The position numbers were made by a program, and so were the translations under genes. 64,000 nt of DNA from a virus: IMG/VR virus record IMGVR_UViG_3300046535_001697, positions 1-64,000 of that record; one strand, given 5' to 3'. The notes under the pieces were generated by a model. The model had not been told where the DNA came from, searched no databases, and saw nothing but the letters and a program-made list of their open reading frames with translations. The number at the start of each line of letters is the position of its first letter. Position 1 is the first letter of the stretch. Positions 25,101 to 32,240 of the stretch are shown piece after piece.

Positions 25101-25825
25101 GCCGCAGCCGTCGCGGCGGTCATCCGCCCATCGGCCGCGACAACCGCCGCCGCCGCCGCCGTGGCCGACGTGGCAATGCCCTCCGAAGCGCGCGCAGCGA
25201 TGGTGGCCGCCGACGCGAACGCGGTCGGCACACCGGCGGTGACCTCGGTCAGGCGCGCCATCCCGGTGGTGGCGGTCTGGGAGGCGGCCGCGGTCCGGGT
25301 GAACGCTGCGCCCTGCACGGCCGCACTGGACGTGGTGGCCGCCGCGAGGGTGGTCTGCTGGGCGACGAGGGCCTGACCGGCGACCAGGCGCTGCGCGAGG
25401 GAGGCCTGCATGCCGGTCGCGGCCGCAACGGACGCCTCCGACATGCGGGTCTCCGCGGCGACCACCGAGTTCGCCGCCGCGGTCGCGGAGGTGGCCATAC
25501 CTCCAAGGGCCCGCTCGGTCAGAGTGGCCGCCGAAGCGAACGCCGTCGGCACACCCTCCGCGGCCTCCGCGAGCCGGGCCACGCTCCCCGATGTCGCCCG
25601 CACCGACTCCTGCGTCGCCCGGCCGGAGGCCTGAGCAACCGCCGCGGTGCGCTCCATGGCCCGCTGCGAGGCGACCGCCGCCGACTGGAACGCGTTCTGC
25701 TGCTCCGTGCCGGCCACGGTCGCGGCCTGCCCGACCCGCCGCATGGACTGCTCGGACTGGACCGCCGTCCGCTGCGCCCCGGAGTTGTCGAGATTGAGGC
25801 GGACGTTGACGGTGCGGTCAGTCAC
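22184..25825 (-). CDS. Tail tape measure protein, 1213 aa
   Basis: GTG 25825 overlaps the stop of the GT chaperone frame (GTGA). The product has a long alanine-rich helical N-terminus with internal repeats (residues about 40-330: ...ASAATLTERALGGMATSATAA... units occurring at least twice), the TP901-type core (ARMAGVQMNNLAGDLQYLKG, about residue 570), then hydrophobic segments (GWAQASAAGLLLLGGALAVV). The order and size fit a tape measure that sets tail length and helps DNA passage. The repeats imply growth by duplication. Confidence 0.92.
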   Translation of the reverse strand: MTDRTVNVRLNLDNSGAQRTAVQSEQSMRRVGQAATVAGTEQQNAFQSAAVASQRAMERTAAVAQASGRATQESVRATSGSVARLAEAAEGVPTAFASAATLTERALGGMATSATAAANSVVAAETRMSEASVAAATGMQASLAQRLVAGQALVAQQTTLAAATTSSAAVQGAAFTRTAAASQTATTGMARLTEVTAGVPTAFASAATIAARASEGIATSATAAAAAVVAADGRMTAATAAAAAGTQLSLANRLAVSQALIAQQTGLAAGAAAQTSSFTRLAAAGTQAEKSLTGIRTAGLAMLAMFAAASFEAARFEKAMSGVGAVADATSEQMAQLRDAALAAGRDTAFTASQAADAEGELARAGVSVSDIVGGALTGALSLAAAGQLSLGESATIAAQAMNTFGLKGADVTHIADVLAAGANKSASDVHGLGESLRMGGLLAHQTGLSLEDTVAVLSAFADHALIGSDAGTSLKTMLQRLTPQSTEAANMMAKLNFSAYDAQGNFVGLTELSARMQRSFATLTPEARNSAMGIIFGSDAVRAASILYEQGSLGITEYRKAVDDNGAAARMAGVQMNNLAGDLQYLKGSLEVALIQSGTEANKILREMVQTVNAVVTAYAALPGWAQASAAGLLLLGGALAVVGGGFLLLLPRIAAFQTSLATLATTMPRMATAASLTMRALGPLGIALTVATVALGIFGGANSDAKKQTEDLTAAVKADGAAVGSNTKAWVAHELETRGALKAAQDLGINTADLTAAILGNEDALKRVNAQLGPAKQAALDYAQAAGDANSGQDDLGKSVTSVEDALKSLNPQVNSAVAAAQREGEASADAAGSTKALGSAATATADDMKDTRSETEKLSDALDGLNGKNIDATKAAISMQSSLADLKKTVQENGTSLDITTEKGRNVKDAFLSAAEAAMKHAEAVSKQTGSTEEANIVLGHDIDMLKQTMQQAHFTKDQIDSLTAAYASVPETVATKVTDPEALKTIADLQAVKKAVEDVPPGKHIDVKAPNEQAIGDLEAIGYTVTHLPNGKVRVTVPTNDAFDGATSIQHMINGITGRTVRVTITGETIFVGGKGQARLAEADGGIVRYGQGGIRSFASGGEHHVAQIAPAGAWRLWAEPETGGEAYIPLAPGKRDRSMSILAQVAERFGMQLAPLGRDLIPARQLVGAGGSGATYDQSRTQHVHLHGAKQSAQEQLADVLRHLETVS

Positions 25826-26669
25826 GGCTTCTCCTCCCGGTGGACGTGGATGTTCAGGCCGTGCTGGTCGCCGCCGGCCTTCTGCCACTGCTCGGCGTGG
25901 CGGCTGCCGGCGGCGCAGGCGTGGCAGCGCAGGACCTCGGGGGTCCACTGGAACTCGAGGTCCGGGCTTGTCGATTCGGACAGGGGGTTGCCGCAGCCGC
26001 GGCAGGTCTCCTCCTCGACGACGAGGAGGGCCATGGCCCAGGCCCGGTCGTCGTCGAGCCACAGCGGCTCCCCCGGGCCGGGCAGCGGCCGGCCGAGGAA
26101 GACGGAGCGGGGCACGGACCAGGCCCGGGCGGCCTCTACCTCTCGCCGGTGCTGGCGGCTGTTGCGGAGGCGAGCAGCGAGAAAGGGACCTTGGACACCG
26201 CCTGGGTGTTGAGGTCCCAGACGGCGTTGACGAGGGCTTCCTGCTGGCCGTAGGTGAGGCGCTCGGCGAGGCGGCCGTACTGCTCGACGGTCATGGCCGG
26301 TTCGACGGCGCAGGCGGCGACGGCGGCGGGGGCGAGTGTGTCGGGGTTGAACAGCTGCCCGTCGCGGCCGGGGTGTTCGGCCAGCAGGTCGGACCACTGG
26401 GTGGGGCTGATGGCCCGGAACCGGAAGTGGACGAGCTGGTCGGCCATCTCGGCGCGGATGGCCTCCATGCGCTGGGCGATCGGTACCCGCGGGTTGCCCG
26501 CGAGGGAGTCGCCGACCATGGAGGCCGCGTCGGTGAGCTGCCGCTCGAGGGCCTCGTACTCGCCCTGGAGGTCGCCGGCCAGGCACAGCGGGACGGTGGT
26601 CTCGCGGGGCTTGGCGCTGCCGATGATGGCTTCGATGTCCGGGACGGCCGGGTTGCGCTTCTGGGGCAT
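25822..26669 (-). CDS. Tail assembly chaperone GT (made by -1 frameshift), about 282 aa
   Basis: The upstream frame (G) starts at ATG 26669. At 26187-26181 the minus strand reads CCCTTTC with G-frame codons CCT TTC. This is a textbook X XXY YYZ slippery heptamer. A -1 slip continues in the frame that reads ...RQHRREVEAARAWSVPRSVFLG and runs to the stop at 25822. The T part has CRGCGN...CHAC, a zinc-knuckle seen in several actinophage T proteins. G and GT together load the tape measure during tail assembly. The GT stop overlaps the tape measure start. Confidence 0.85.
26136..26669 (-). CDS. Tail assembly chaperone G, 177 aa
   Basis: ATG 26669 overlaps the stop of the major tail gene (TGATG). 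The product is helical and acidic in the N-terminal half (IEAIIGSAKPRETTVPLCLA, ERQLTDAASMV) and ends ...SLLASATAASTGER at 26136. It precedes the tape measure, the standard place for the G chaperone. The frameshift site near residue 160 gives a minority GT form. Confidence 0.85.
   Translation of the reverse strand: MPQKRNPAVPDIEAIIGSAKPRETTVPLCLAGDLQGEYEALERQLTDAASMVGDSLAGNPRVPIAQRMEAIRAEMADQLVHFRFRAISPTQWSDLLAEHPGRDGQLFNPDTLAPAAVAACAVEPAMTVEQYGRLAERLTYGQQEALVNAVWDLNTQAVSKVPFSLLASATAASTGER
26181..26187 (-). promoter_or_regulatory. Programmed -1 frameshift site, CCCTTTC
   Basis: On the minus strand the heptamer C CCT TTC is in phase with the G frame. After a one-base slip both tRNAs can re-pair on CCC and TTT. 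It lies about 50 bases before the G stop, and the -1 frame is open to 25822. Confidence 0.85.
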
Positions 26670-27148
26670 CAGGCCACCGACGCGTTCGTCGCCGGCGGGC
26701 TGTAGACCATCATCGGCGAGGTGAACTTCAGCACCTCGTTGGGTGCGGAAGGCTTGTTCATGCGCTCGCCGCACACGGTCGGGTAGACCTCGACCTGCTG
26801 GCCGGTGGTCCACGCGGTGGTGTAGGTGACGGCGCGGCGCACGATGAGGTAGCCGCGGGTTCCCTTGACCAGGGTGGTGTAGGGCAGGTCCTCGGCGCCG
26901 GTGGTGCCGCGCTTGAGGGTGAGCTCGTTGGCGAACTTGGTGCGGCCGACGTCCTCGGTGTCGTACGTCGAGGCGAGCGAGCTGGTGTCGACCGAGGCGG
27001 TGGTGGGGTCGGTCTTGAGGCCGTCGGGGGTGACGCGGGTGGTGAAGTCCAGGGCCGCGTTGAGCTCGGTGGTGGTGGGGGCGTTGATGTTGGCGATGCT
27101 CGTGGCCCAGACCACCCGGGTCTGGCCGTCGCCGATGAGGTCGGACAT
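26669..27148 (-). CDS. Major tail (tube) protein, 159 aa
   Basis: The protein is beta-rich with threonine-rich strands (TTELNAALDFTTRVTPDGLK, TKFANELTLKRGT, LPYTTLVKGTRGYLIVRR, GQQVEVYPTVCGER). The length and position just before the G/GT chaperones match the siphovirus tube protein. ATG 27148 is the start; its stop overlaps the G start. In the gap before it (27149-27218) a loose C5/G5 stem followed by TTTT on the minus strand may modulate expression. Confidence 0.8.
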   Translation of the reverse strand: MSDLIGDGQTRVVWATSIANINAPTTTELNAALDFTTRVTPDGLKTDPTTASVDTSSLASTYDTEDVGRTKFANELTLKRGTTGAEDLPYTTLVKGTRGYLIVRRAVTYTTAWTTGQQVEVYPTVCGERMNKPSAPNEVLKFTSPMMVYSPPATNASVA

Positions 27149-27218
27149 GCGTGCCCTCCTGGGCGTGAGAAAACCCCCGGACCCGGTGCGGGTGCGAGGG
27201 CTTGGGTGGGGGTCTGGG

Positions 27219-27548
27219 TCAGATGCGGATCAGGGCGACGGTGACGCTCGTCGTCGACGAGTACGTGACCGCGCAGGTGCCGTCGGCCGGGTTGGCGAAC
27301 AGCTCGGCCGGGATCGGGCCGATCATCTTGTCGCCGGTGGTGGCGGGCACGGTGACGACGGTGTCGGCCGCGCCCTGGCCGCGGACCTTGGCGGTGGCGG
27401 TCAGGGTCACCGTCATGGACGAGCCGTTGGTGTTCTTGACGTGCAGGAAGATGTGCTCGCCGCACGGCACCGTGGTGCTCGCGGCGGCGGCCGAGTAGGT
27501 GGGGGCCGTACCGGCAATGGTCACGACCTGGGGCTGCAGCAGAGCCAT
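27219..27548 (-). CDS. Small beta-rich structural protein, 109 aa
   Basis: ATG 27548 opens a threonine/valine-rich protein with alternating strands (TTVPCGEHIFLHVKNTNGSS, MTVTLTATAKVRG, CAVTYSSTTSVTVALIRI). It has the look of an immunoglobulin-like or decoration domain. It sits between the tail terminator candidate and the tube protein, so it may be a virion decoration protein. Function unproven. Confidence 0.65.
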   Translation of the reverse strand: MALLQPQVVTIAGTAPTYSAAAASTTVPCGEHIFLHVKNTNGSSMTVTLTATAKVRGQGAADTVVTVPATTGDKMIGPIPAELFANPADGTCAVTYSSTTSVTVALIRI

Positions 27549-27561
27549 CGGGGGTCTCCGT

Positions 27562-27972
27562 TCAGGCGGATAGGGAGCGAAGCCGGTACTGCACCGGCAG
27601 GTACCACAGGGGCTTGGTCAGGTCGTCGTCGCGCTGTTCGGGCGGCCCGCCGAGGAGTTCCGGCTTCCAGCAGGCGCGCCCGTCGACCGTGAGCGGGTCG
27701 GCGAGGGCGGCGGCGACCCGGTCCCTGGTCCCGATGGCGCCCTCGGCGGTGGTGGCCACGCACGTGACCTGCACCAGGAGGTCCAGCACGGTGCGGTCGT
27801 CGGCCAGGGAGGCCGCCTCGACCGTGCCCGGGGCGGAGTACAGCACCGCGTAGGTCTTGGGCAGCGGGTCCGGGCCGCGGGGCGCACCGGCGAGGTAGAC
27901 GGTCAGCGGGACGGCCTCGAGGACCGCGGTGACGGCGGCGATGTGCGGCAGGACCTCGGGCGCGGTGGTCAC
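27562..27972 (-). CDS. Tail terminator-like protein, 136 aa
   Basis: The start is GTG 27972, overlapping the preceding gene's stop. The pattern (IAAVTAVLEAVPLTVYLAGAP ... KTYAVLYSAPGT ... LVQVTCVATTAEGAIGTRDRVAAAL) is like that of siphovirus minor tail/terminator proteins of the gpU type, and the place before the tail genes fits. It would cap the tail tube at the head side. Confidence 0.65.
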   Translation of the reverse strand: MTTAPEVLPHIAAVTAVLEAVPLTVYLAGAPRGPDPLPKTYAVLYSAPGTVEAASLADDRTVLDLLVQVTCVATTAEGAIGTRDRVAAALADPLTVDGRACWKPELLGGPPEQRDDDLTKPLWYLPVQYRLRSLSA

Positions 27973-28355
27973 AGGAGGTCACCCCCGAGCTGTTCGACCG
28001 CGGCGATGAACCGCGGTTCTTCGGCGGCGAGGGCGCGGCCGCCGTCGTTGTGCGGCGGGTTGTGGGCGGAGCCGTACTCGAGCAAGTTGCCGAGCGGGCC
28101 CTGGGGGCCGGCCTTGTCGGGTCCGATGACGGCGCCGACGCCGACGCCCGGGATGGTGACCGGGTCGTCGTAGCCGATGGACAGCGGGTACAGGCGGGCG
28201 TGGGCGCCTGCGGTGGCGCGGGCGTTGGCCCGCCAGTCCCGCTTGATGTTGAGGGCGCCGCGGGCGACGACCTGGCGGCAGCGCTCGTCGAGGGTGGCTG
28301 CGGCCCGGGCGAGGTCGGCGGCGAACGCCTCGAGTTCCCTGATGTCCGCGGTCAT
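27969..28355 (-). CDS. HK97 gp10-like neck/tail completion protein, 128 aa
   Basis: ATG 28355 is coupled to the upstream stop. It has an N-terminal helix (LEAFAADLARAAATLDERCRQ) followed by VVARGALNIKRDWRANA and the C-terminal GNLLEYGSAHNPPHNDGGRAL typical of gp10-like proteins (xxxEYGTxxxPxxPFLxPA). It joins head and tail. Confidence 0.75.
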   Translation of the reverse strand: MTADIRELEAFAADLARAAATLDERCRQVVARGALNIKRDWRANARATAGAHARLYPLSIGYDDPVTIPGVGVGAVIGPDKAGPQGPLGNLLEYGSAHNPPHNDGGRALAAEEPRFIAAVEQLGGDLL

Positions 28356-28762
28356 GAGCGGTCCTCCACGACGATGCGCCAGGCGGTAGCCGTCGCGGAC
28401 TCGCCGAGGCTGGTCACCCACAGGACGAGGCCGGACAGGCGCGGGTCCGGGGAGGCGGTGACGGTGGCCCGGTCGTCGGGCAGGACCCGGGCGGCGACGG
28501 CCGGTACCGAGGTCCACGGCAGGGCGACCTCGTAGCGGCGGATGACGACGGCCCGCTCGCCCGCCCGGATGTCCTGGCTGTGGGCGATGAGCGGCTTGAC
28601 CCGGGCCGGGCCCGAGTACAGGACCTGCGCCGGGCCCTCGCCGGTGTCGCCGGTCACCGGGTCGTAGACGTCGGGGGCGGGCCGCTCGAGACGGATCGTG
28701 TCGACCATGAGCTGCTCGTGGGCCGCCCGCCCGGCGGCGAGCAGCGCGTCCAGGGCGCTCAC
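28352..28762 (-). CDS. Head-closure protein, DUF6093-like, 136 aa
   Basis: GTG 28762 overlaps the stop of the connector gene. The sequence has M/VDTIRLERPAPDVYDPVTGD...VLYSGPARVKP, the pattern of actinophage DUF6093 / head-closure proteins, then beta strands RAVVIRRYEVALPW and LSGLVLWVTSLGES. It closes the portal after packaging. Confidence 0.75.
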   Translation of the reverse strand: MSALDALLAAGRAAHEQLMVDTIRLERPAPDVYDPVTGDTGEGPAQVLYSGPARVKPLIAHSQDIRAGERAVVIRRYEVALPWTSVPAVAARVLPDDRATVTASPDPRLSGLVLWVTSLGESATATAWRIVVEDRS

Positions 28763-29388
28763 GTGACCGGCTTCACGGAGAACGCCGCTGCCCGGTAGGG
28801 GCGCAGCATGGCTTTCTGGTCGGGGGTCAGGGAGCCGGCGCCGATGGTCTCGGACGCGAAGGTCCGGGAGTAGTCGTCGATGCTCTCGGAGCGCAGGCCC
28901 TGCGGGTTCGTCATGGTCAGGGCCGCGATCTCCACGACGATGTCGACGATGTCGTCGGGGACGACGGTGTAGCCGTGGCTGTAGGTGATGCGGATGCGGT
29001 CGGCCCAGATGCCCTGGGGGCGGGCCCAGGGCCAGCCCATGAGGCGGGTCTGTGCCCAGAACGCTTCGGCGCGGGTGAGTTTGGAGCCGGTGCGGAGGTA
29101 GTCGCGGCCTTCCAGGCAGGGGAACTCGGTGGAGGTCACGCCGAACAGTTCGACGACGGTGAGCGGGTTGTCGGCGTCGACGACCAGGGGCCGTTGGGGC
29201 ATCAGGAGTTGGCGGCCGCCGCCGGTGATGGTGATGGTGTCCTGGGCGTGGAAGGTGAGTTCCTGCCGGCAGTAGCCGCGGACGCGGGCGGATGCCCGGC
29301 GCAGGGCGCTGGCGGCCTGCGCCGGGTCGAGGGTGCGCTGGAGTGCGGCCTCGAGGTCGGCCTGGTTGGCGAGTGGGGGGAGGGACAT
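28759..29388 (-). CDS. Head-tail connector/adaptor protein, 209 aa
   Basis: ATG 29388 has GGAGCACC before it. The N-terminus ANQADLEAALQRTLDPAQAA followed by ALRRASARVRGYC is the helical part of gp6/gp15-like adaptors. Later IRITYSHGYTVVPDDIVDIVVEIAA is the strand-helix segment with the typical Y-x-HGY-x(2-3)-PxDI motif of this family. It binds the portal ring. Confidence 0.85.
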   Translation of the reverse strand: MSLPPLANQADLEAALQRTLDPAQAASALRRASARVRGYCRQELTFHAQDTITITGGGRQLLMPQRPLVVDADNPLTVVELFGVTSTEFPCLEGRDYLRTGSKLTRAEAFWAQTRLMGWPWARPQGIWADRIRITYSHGYTVVPDDIVDIVVEIAALTMTNPQGLRSESIDDYSRTFASETIGAGSLTPDQKAMLRPYRAAAFSVKPVT

Positions 29389-29404
29389 GGTGCTCCTCCC
29401 GTGG

Positions 29405-29869
29405 TCAGTCGGTCTGGGTCTCGGACTCGGTGTCGGTGGGGGTCGCCGGCTCGGTGGCGGGGTCGTTCTCCGCCTGGCCGTCATCGGTCTCGGACTCGGT
29501 GTCGGCGATGGCCGTGAGGCGCTTCACGGCGGTCGAGCGGGGGTTGTCCTTGGCCTGCTCGGCGGCCAGTGCGGCCCGGGCGCGGGCGGGGTCGTCGCCG
29601 ACCCACGTCATGAGGTTGTCGATGGTGCCGTCGACGGGCGGCTCCCCGGCCGGGTCGCCGTCGTCCGGGCCGTTCCCGCCGCCGCTGTCCTCGGTCTGCG
29701 GGACGACCGGGGCGGGCGGTGCGGGCGGCTCGCCGTCGACGATCTCGACGGGCGCCAGGGTGAGCCACAGGTGTGCGGCGATCTCGCCGTCGACCTCGGC
29801 GCCCTGGCGGAGTTCGTGGACCTGGTAGTTGAAGTAGGTGCGGGTGTCTTCGGTGGCGCGGACACGCAT
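29405..29869 (-). CDS. Hypothetical virion-region protein with acidic tail, 154 aa
   Basis: ATG 29869 is the start. The N-terminus (RVRATEDTRTYFNYQVHELRQG) is a short beta domain found between capsid and connector genes in actinophages. The middle is Pro/Gly/Asp-rich, and TWVGDDPARARAALAAEQ resembles a short helical binding motif. The end is a serine/threonine/glutamate tail. It may be a capsid-associated or head-tail linker protein. Confidence 0.6.
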   Translation of the reverse strand: MRVRATEDTRTYFNYQVHELRQGAEVDGEIAAHLWLTLAPVEIVDGEPPAPPAPVVPQTEDSGGGNGPDDGDPAGEPPVDGTIDNLMTWVGDDPARARAALAAEQAKDNPRSTAVKRLTAIADTESETDDGQAENDPATEPATPTDTESETQTD

Positions 29870-29931
29870 GGTGGTCCCTCCTTCGGGGCCGGACCCGGGG
29901 CGCGGCCGTGCGGCTGCGCCCCGGGGAGGGG

Positions 29932-31233
29932 TCAGGCGTGCTCGATGACGACGGCGCGCTTGAACAGGGCGGCGTCGCCGGTGCCGACGTCGGTGGGGAC
30001 GCCGTAGTCGCCGATCCAGGACCAGGTCGAGGAGAGGATCTGCTGGAGGCGGTCCTGCGGCGGGCGGACGATCATGGTGATGTCCACGCCGGGGGCGGCG
30101 TTGATGGTGCGGACATCGGGGACGTCCTCGACGCCGGTGCCCGCGAGCAGGGAGCCGGTGGAGTCGAACGGGGCCGCCATGAGGGCGCTGCCGCCGAGGA
30201 CGATCGGCCGGTGCACGGTGAGGGTTCCGGCGGAGCCGCCCAGGATGGTCGGGCACTCGATGTTGCGGACCCAGTCGATGCCGCCGAACCGGCCGATCGA
30301 CAGGTCCCGGAAGATCGGGGAGTCGACGCGGCCCTGCAGGGCCTGCTTGAAGTCCGAGTCGGAGAACAGCTGCGCCTCGGTGTCGGGGTCGATGTGCGCG
30401 ACGTAGTAGCCGTTGATCGTCGGCACGTTCATCTTCCGCAGGCGGGCGACCGCGGCGCGGAAGTTGGCGAAGGTGACGGTGTTGGACCCGGACAGGTCGT
30501 AGGCGGAGTTACCGGTGGCGCGGATGGTGACCGGGGCGTTGGAGGCGAGGACGTAGTCGCCGGCGGTGTCGGCGCGGGCGGTGCCCAGGGTGAGGGTGTT
30601 GGTGCCCGCGTTGACGCCGACGACGGTGTTCGCGACGCCGGCGATGGTGACGTTGAGCGGGGTCGCGCCGGAGACCGGGGTGGGGACGCCGTTGACGAGG
30701 ACGCTCGAGAAGCCGGCGACGGACTGCACGATGATGCTGGTGTCCGAGCCGGCAGTGGTGGTGCACCAGGTGCGGCCGCCGCTGTAGGCGGCGTAGAGCT
30801 TGTTGCGGGAGACCTGGTTGATGGTCTGGCCGGCGTTGATGGCGAGGGTCTCGACGTCGGACAGGAACTTGTTGGCGAGCGCCATCGAGCTGGACAGCAG
30901 GTTGGTGTCCATGGAGTTGCCGTACTGGTCCATGGTCACGGACCACTGCTCGATGCCGTAGGTGGCCGCGGACGGGTCGGAGCCGGTGATGGGGGTGGTG
31001 ACCGGCGCGAGGAGGCCCTTGCGGGTGAAGGTCTTGGTGTCGCCGAGGCCGGCCATCCACGGCTCGGCGTCCGCGATGGCGGGGAAGATGAAGTTCGGGA
31101 CGAGCGCGTCCTTGAAGACGCGGTCGAGGATGCCGTTCTGCAGCATCGCGCGGATCGCTGCGGGGACGGTGCCGCGGACGTCGTGCCGGGCGAGGTCGAA
31201 CCACGGGCGGGCCGCGGTCAGGGTGGGGGTCAT
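29932..31233 (-). CDS. Major capsid protein, 433 aa
   Basis: ATG 31233 (GAGGAG before it) is preferred to GTG 31239. The protein begins TLTAARPWFDLARHD (residues 4-18), a motif shared with the scaffold, then a helical N-arm and a capsid-like body (FKDALVPNFIFPAIADAEPW; LYAAYSGGRTWC; VPTINGYYVAHIDPDTEAQL; NIECPTILGG). Position after scaffold and protease and before connectors is diagnostic. An inserted Ig-like region (about residues 165-235, VNGVPTPVSGATPLNV...) may be surface exposed. The WFDLARHD motif may be the maturation cleavage site. Confidence 0.9.
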   Translation of the reverse strand: MTPTLTAARPWFDLARHDVRGTVPAAIRAMLQNGILDRVFKDALVPNFIFPAIADAEPWMAGLGDTKTFTRKGLLAPVTTPITGSDPSAATYGIEQWSVTMDQYGNSMDTNLLSSSMALANKFLSDVETLAINAGQTINQVSRNKLYAAYSGGRTWCTTTAGSDTSIIVQSVAGFSSVLVNGVPTPVSGATPLNVTIAGVANTVVGVNAGTNTLTLGTARADTAGDYVLASNAPVTIRATGNSAYDLSGSNTVTFANFRAAVARLRKMNVPTINGYYVAHIDPDTEAQLFSDSDFKQALQGRVDSPIFRDLSIGRFGGIDWVRNIECPTILGGSAGTLTVHRPIVLGGSALMAAPFDSTGSLLAGTGVEDVPDVRTINAAPGVDITMIVRPPQDRLQQILSSTWSWIGDYGVPTDVGTGDAALFKRAVVIEHA

Positions 31234-31235
31234 GC

Positions 31236-31424
31236 TCACTCCTCGGTGATGGTGACGGACACGAGGTCCGGGTGTTGCCGGGCGATCTGTTCGAGGCCCA
31301 GCAGTGCGGTTTGGGTGACGGCGGATACGGCCGCGCAGACGCGGCCTCCGGCGGCGTGCTCCTCATGGCCGACCACCTCGATGGAGGTGCGCCCGTCGCC
31401 CAGGCGGGCGCGGATGTGGATCAC
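31236..31424 (-). CDS. Prp-like cysteine protease (capsid/scaffold processing candidate), 62 aa
   Basis: GTG 31424 overlaps the scaffold stop, and the stop lies just before the capsid start. The core VVGHEEHAAGGRVCAAVSAV (residues 17-36) matches the active-site pattern of the ribosomal-processing cysteine protease Prp (GHA-x(n)-VCAAVSAL). Candidate catalytic residues are His20 and Cys30. A helix (TALLGLEQIARQ) and a final strand follow. At 62 residues it is much shorter than bacterial Prp (about 100), with a two-residue shorter His-Cys interval. As far as I know, actinobacterial L27 has no N-terminal extension to cut, so phage proteins are the likely substrates. Confidence 0.72.
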   Translation of the reverse strand: MIHIRARLGDGRTSIEVVGHEEHAAGGRVCAAVSAVTQTALLGLEQIARQHPDLVSVTITEE

Positions 31425-32191
31425 GACCGGAGCCGGTACCCGTACTTGGCGAGTTCCGCGTCGCGCTCCTCGGGGGAGGCGTTGCGGAAGTCCGTGGCCG
31501 GTGCGGGCGGCCGGGAGCCCTGGCCCGGGTCGGGCTTGGGCCGGCGGGGCCGCTCGGCGGCCGGTGCGGGGTCGGCCGGGGCCGCGGCGGGGGCCTGCGG
31601 TGCGGGCTTCGCCCAGTGCGCCTTGCGGTCCAGGAGGTCGGCGAGGTCGGCCTCGATGGCCTCGGTGTCGATCTCGCCGTCGGAGTCGACGTACTTGGAG
31701 GGGTCGCGCATGAGGACCTCGACGGCGTCCGTCGGGTCGGCGAACCGGTCGATGGACAGGGTCCTCACCTCGGCGGCGACCGCGCGGGCGGTGGCCCTGG
31801 CGGCCTGTTCCGCGGCGCGCTCCGCCTTGGCGGTGGCCTTCTCGAGGTCGGACTTGTCGCGGTCCTCGTACTCGCGGACCTTGGCCTCGGCGGCGAGACG
31901 GGCCTTGCGCTCGTCCGCGGCCGCCCTCTTGGCTGCCTGCTGGGTGGCCTTCATTCGCTCGATGGCCCGCTTGGCCTTGTCGCCGAGCGCCGGGTCGTCG
32001 CCGTCCGGGCTGTCGCCCTCGGGCTCCGGGTCGCCGTCGTCGGCCGGGTCGGGGTCGGCCTGGGGGTCGGGGTCGGCGGCCGGATCCGGGTTGCCCGGGT
32101 CGGCCCCCTCGGGGGTGGGGTCGTCGCCCTCGTCGTGACGGGCGAGGTCGAACCAGTGCGGGGCACGGCTCGTCAGGGTGCGGTCGGACAT
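31421..32191 (-). CDS. Capsid scaffolding protein, 256 aa
   Basis: ATG 32191 opens a protein starting TLTSRAPHWFDLARHD (residues 5-20), nearly the same as the capsid N-terminus. An Asp/Pro/Glu-rich acidic stretch (20-70), a long coiled-coil helix (about 72-150: AIERMKATQQAAKRAAADER...) and a Pro/Ala/Arg-rich C-terminus follow. This is the layout of siphovirus scaffolds. Position between the MuF-like and capsid genes agrees. It would shape the procapsid and then be removed, perhaps after cutting by the neighbouring protease. Confidence 0.85.
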   Translation of the reverse strand: MSDRTLTSRAPHWFDLARHDEGDDPTPEGADPGNPDPAADPDPQADPDPADDGDPEPEGDSPDGDDPALGDKAKRAIERMKATQQAAKRAAADERKARLAAEAKVREYEDRDKSDLEKATAKAERAAEQAARATARAVAAEVRTLSIDRFADPTDAVEVLMRDPSKYVDSDGEIDTEAIEADLADLLDRKAHWAKPAPQAPAAAPADPAPAAERPRRPKPDPGQGSRPPAPATDFRNASPEERDAELAKYGYRLRS

Positions 32192-32240
32192 GGTGGTGTC
32201 TCCCGTTGCAGGAGTCGGGACCGTCGGCGTTGCGCCGGGG

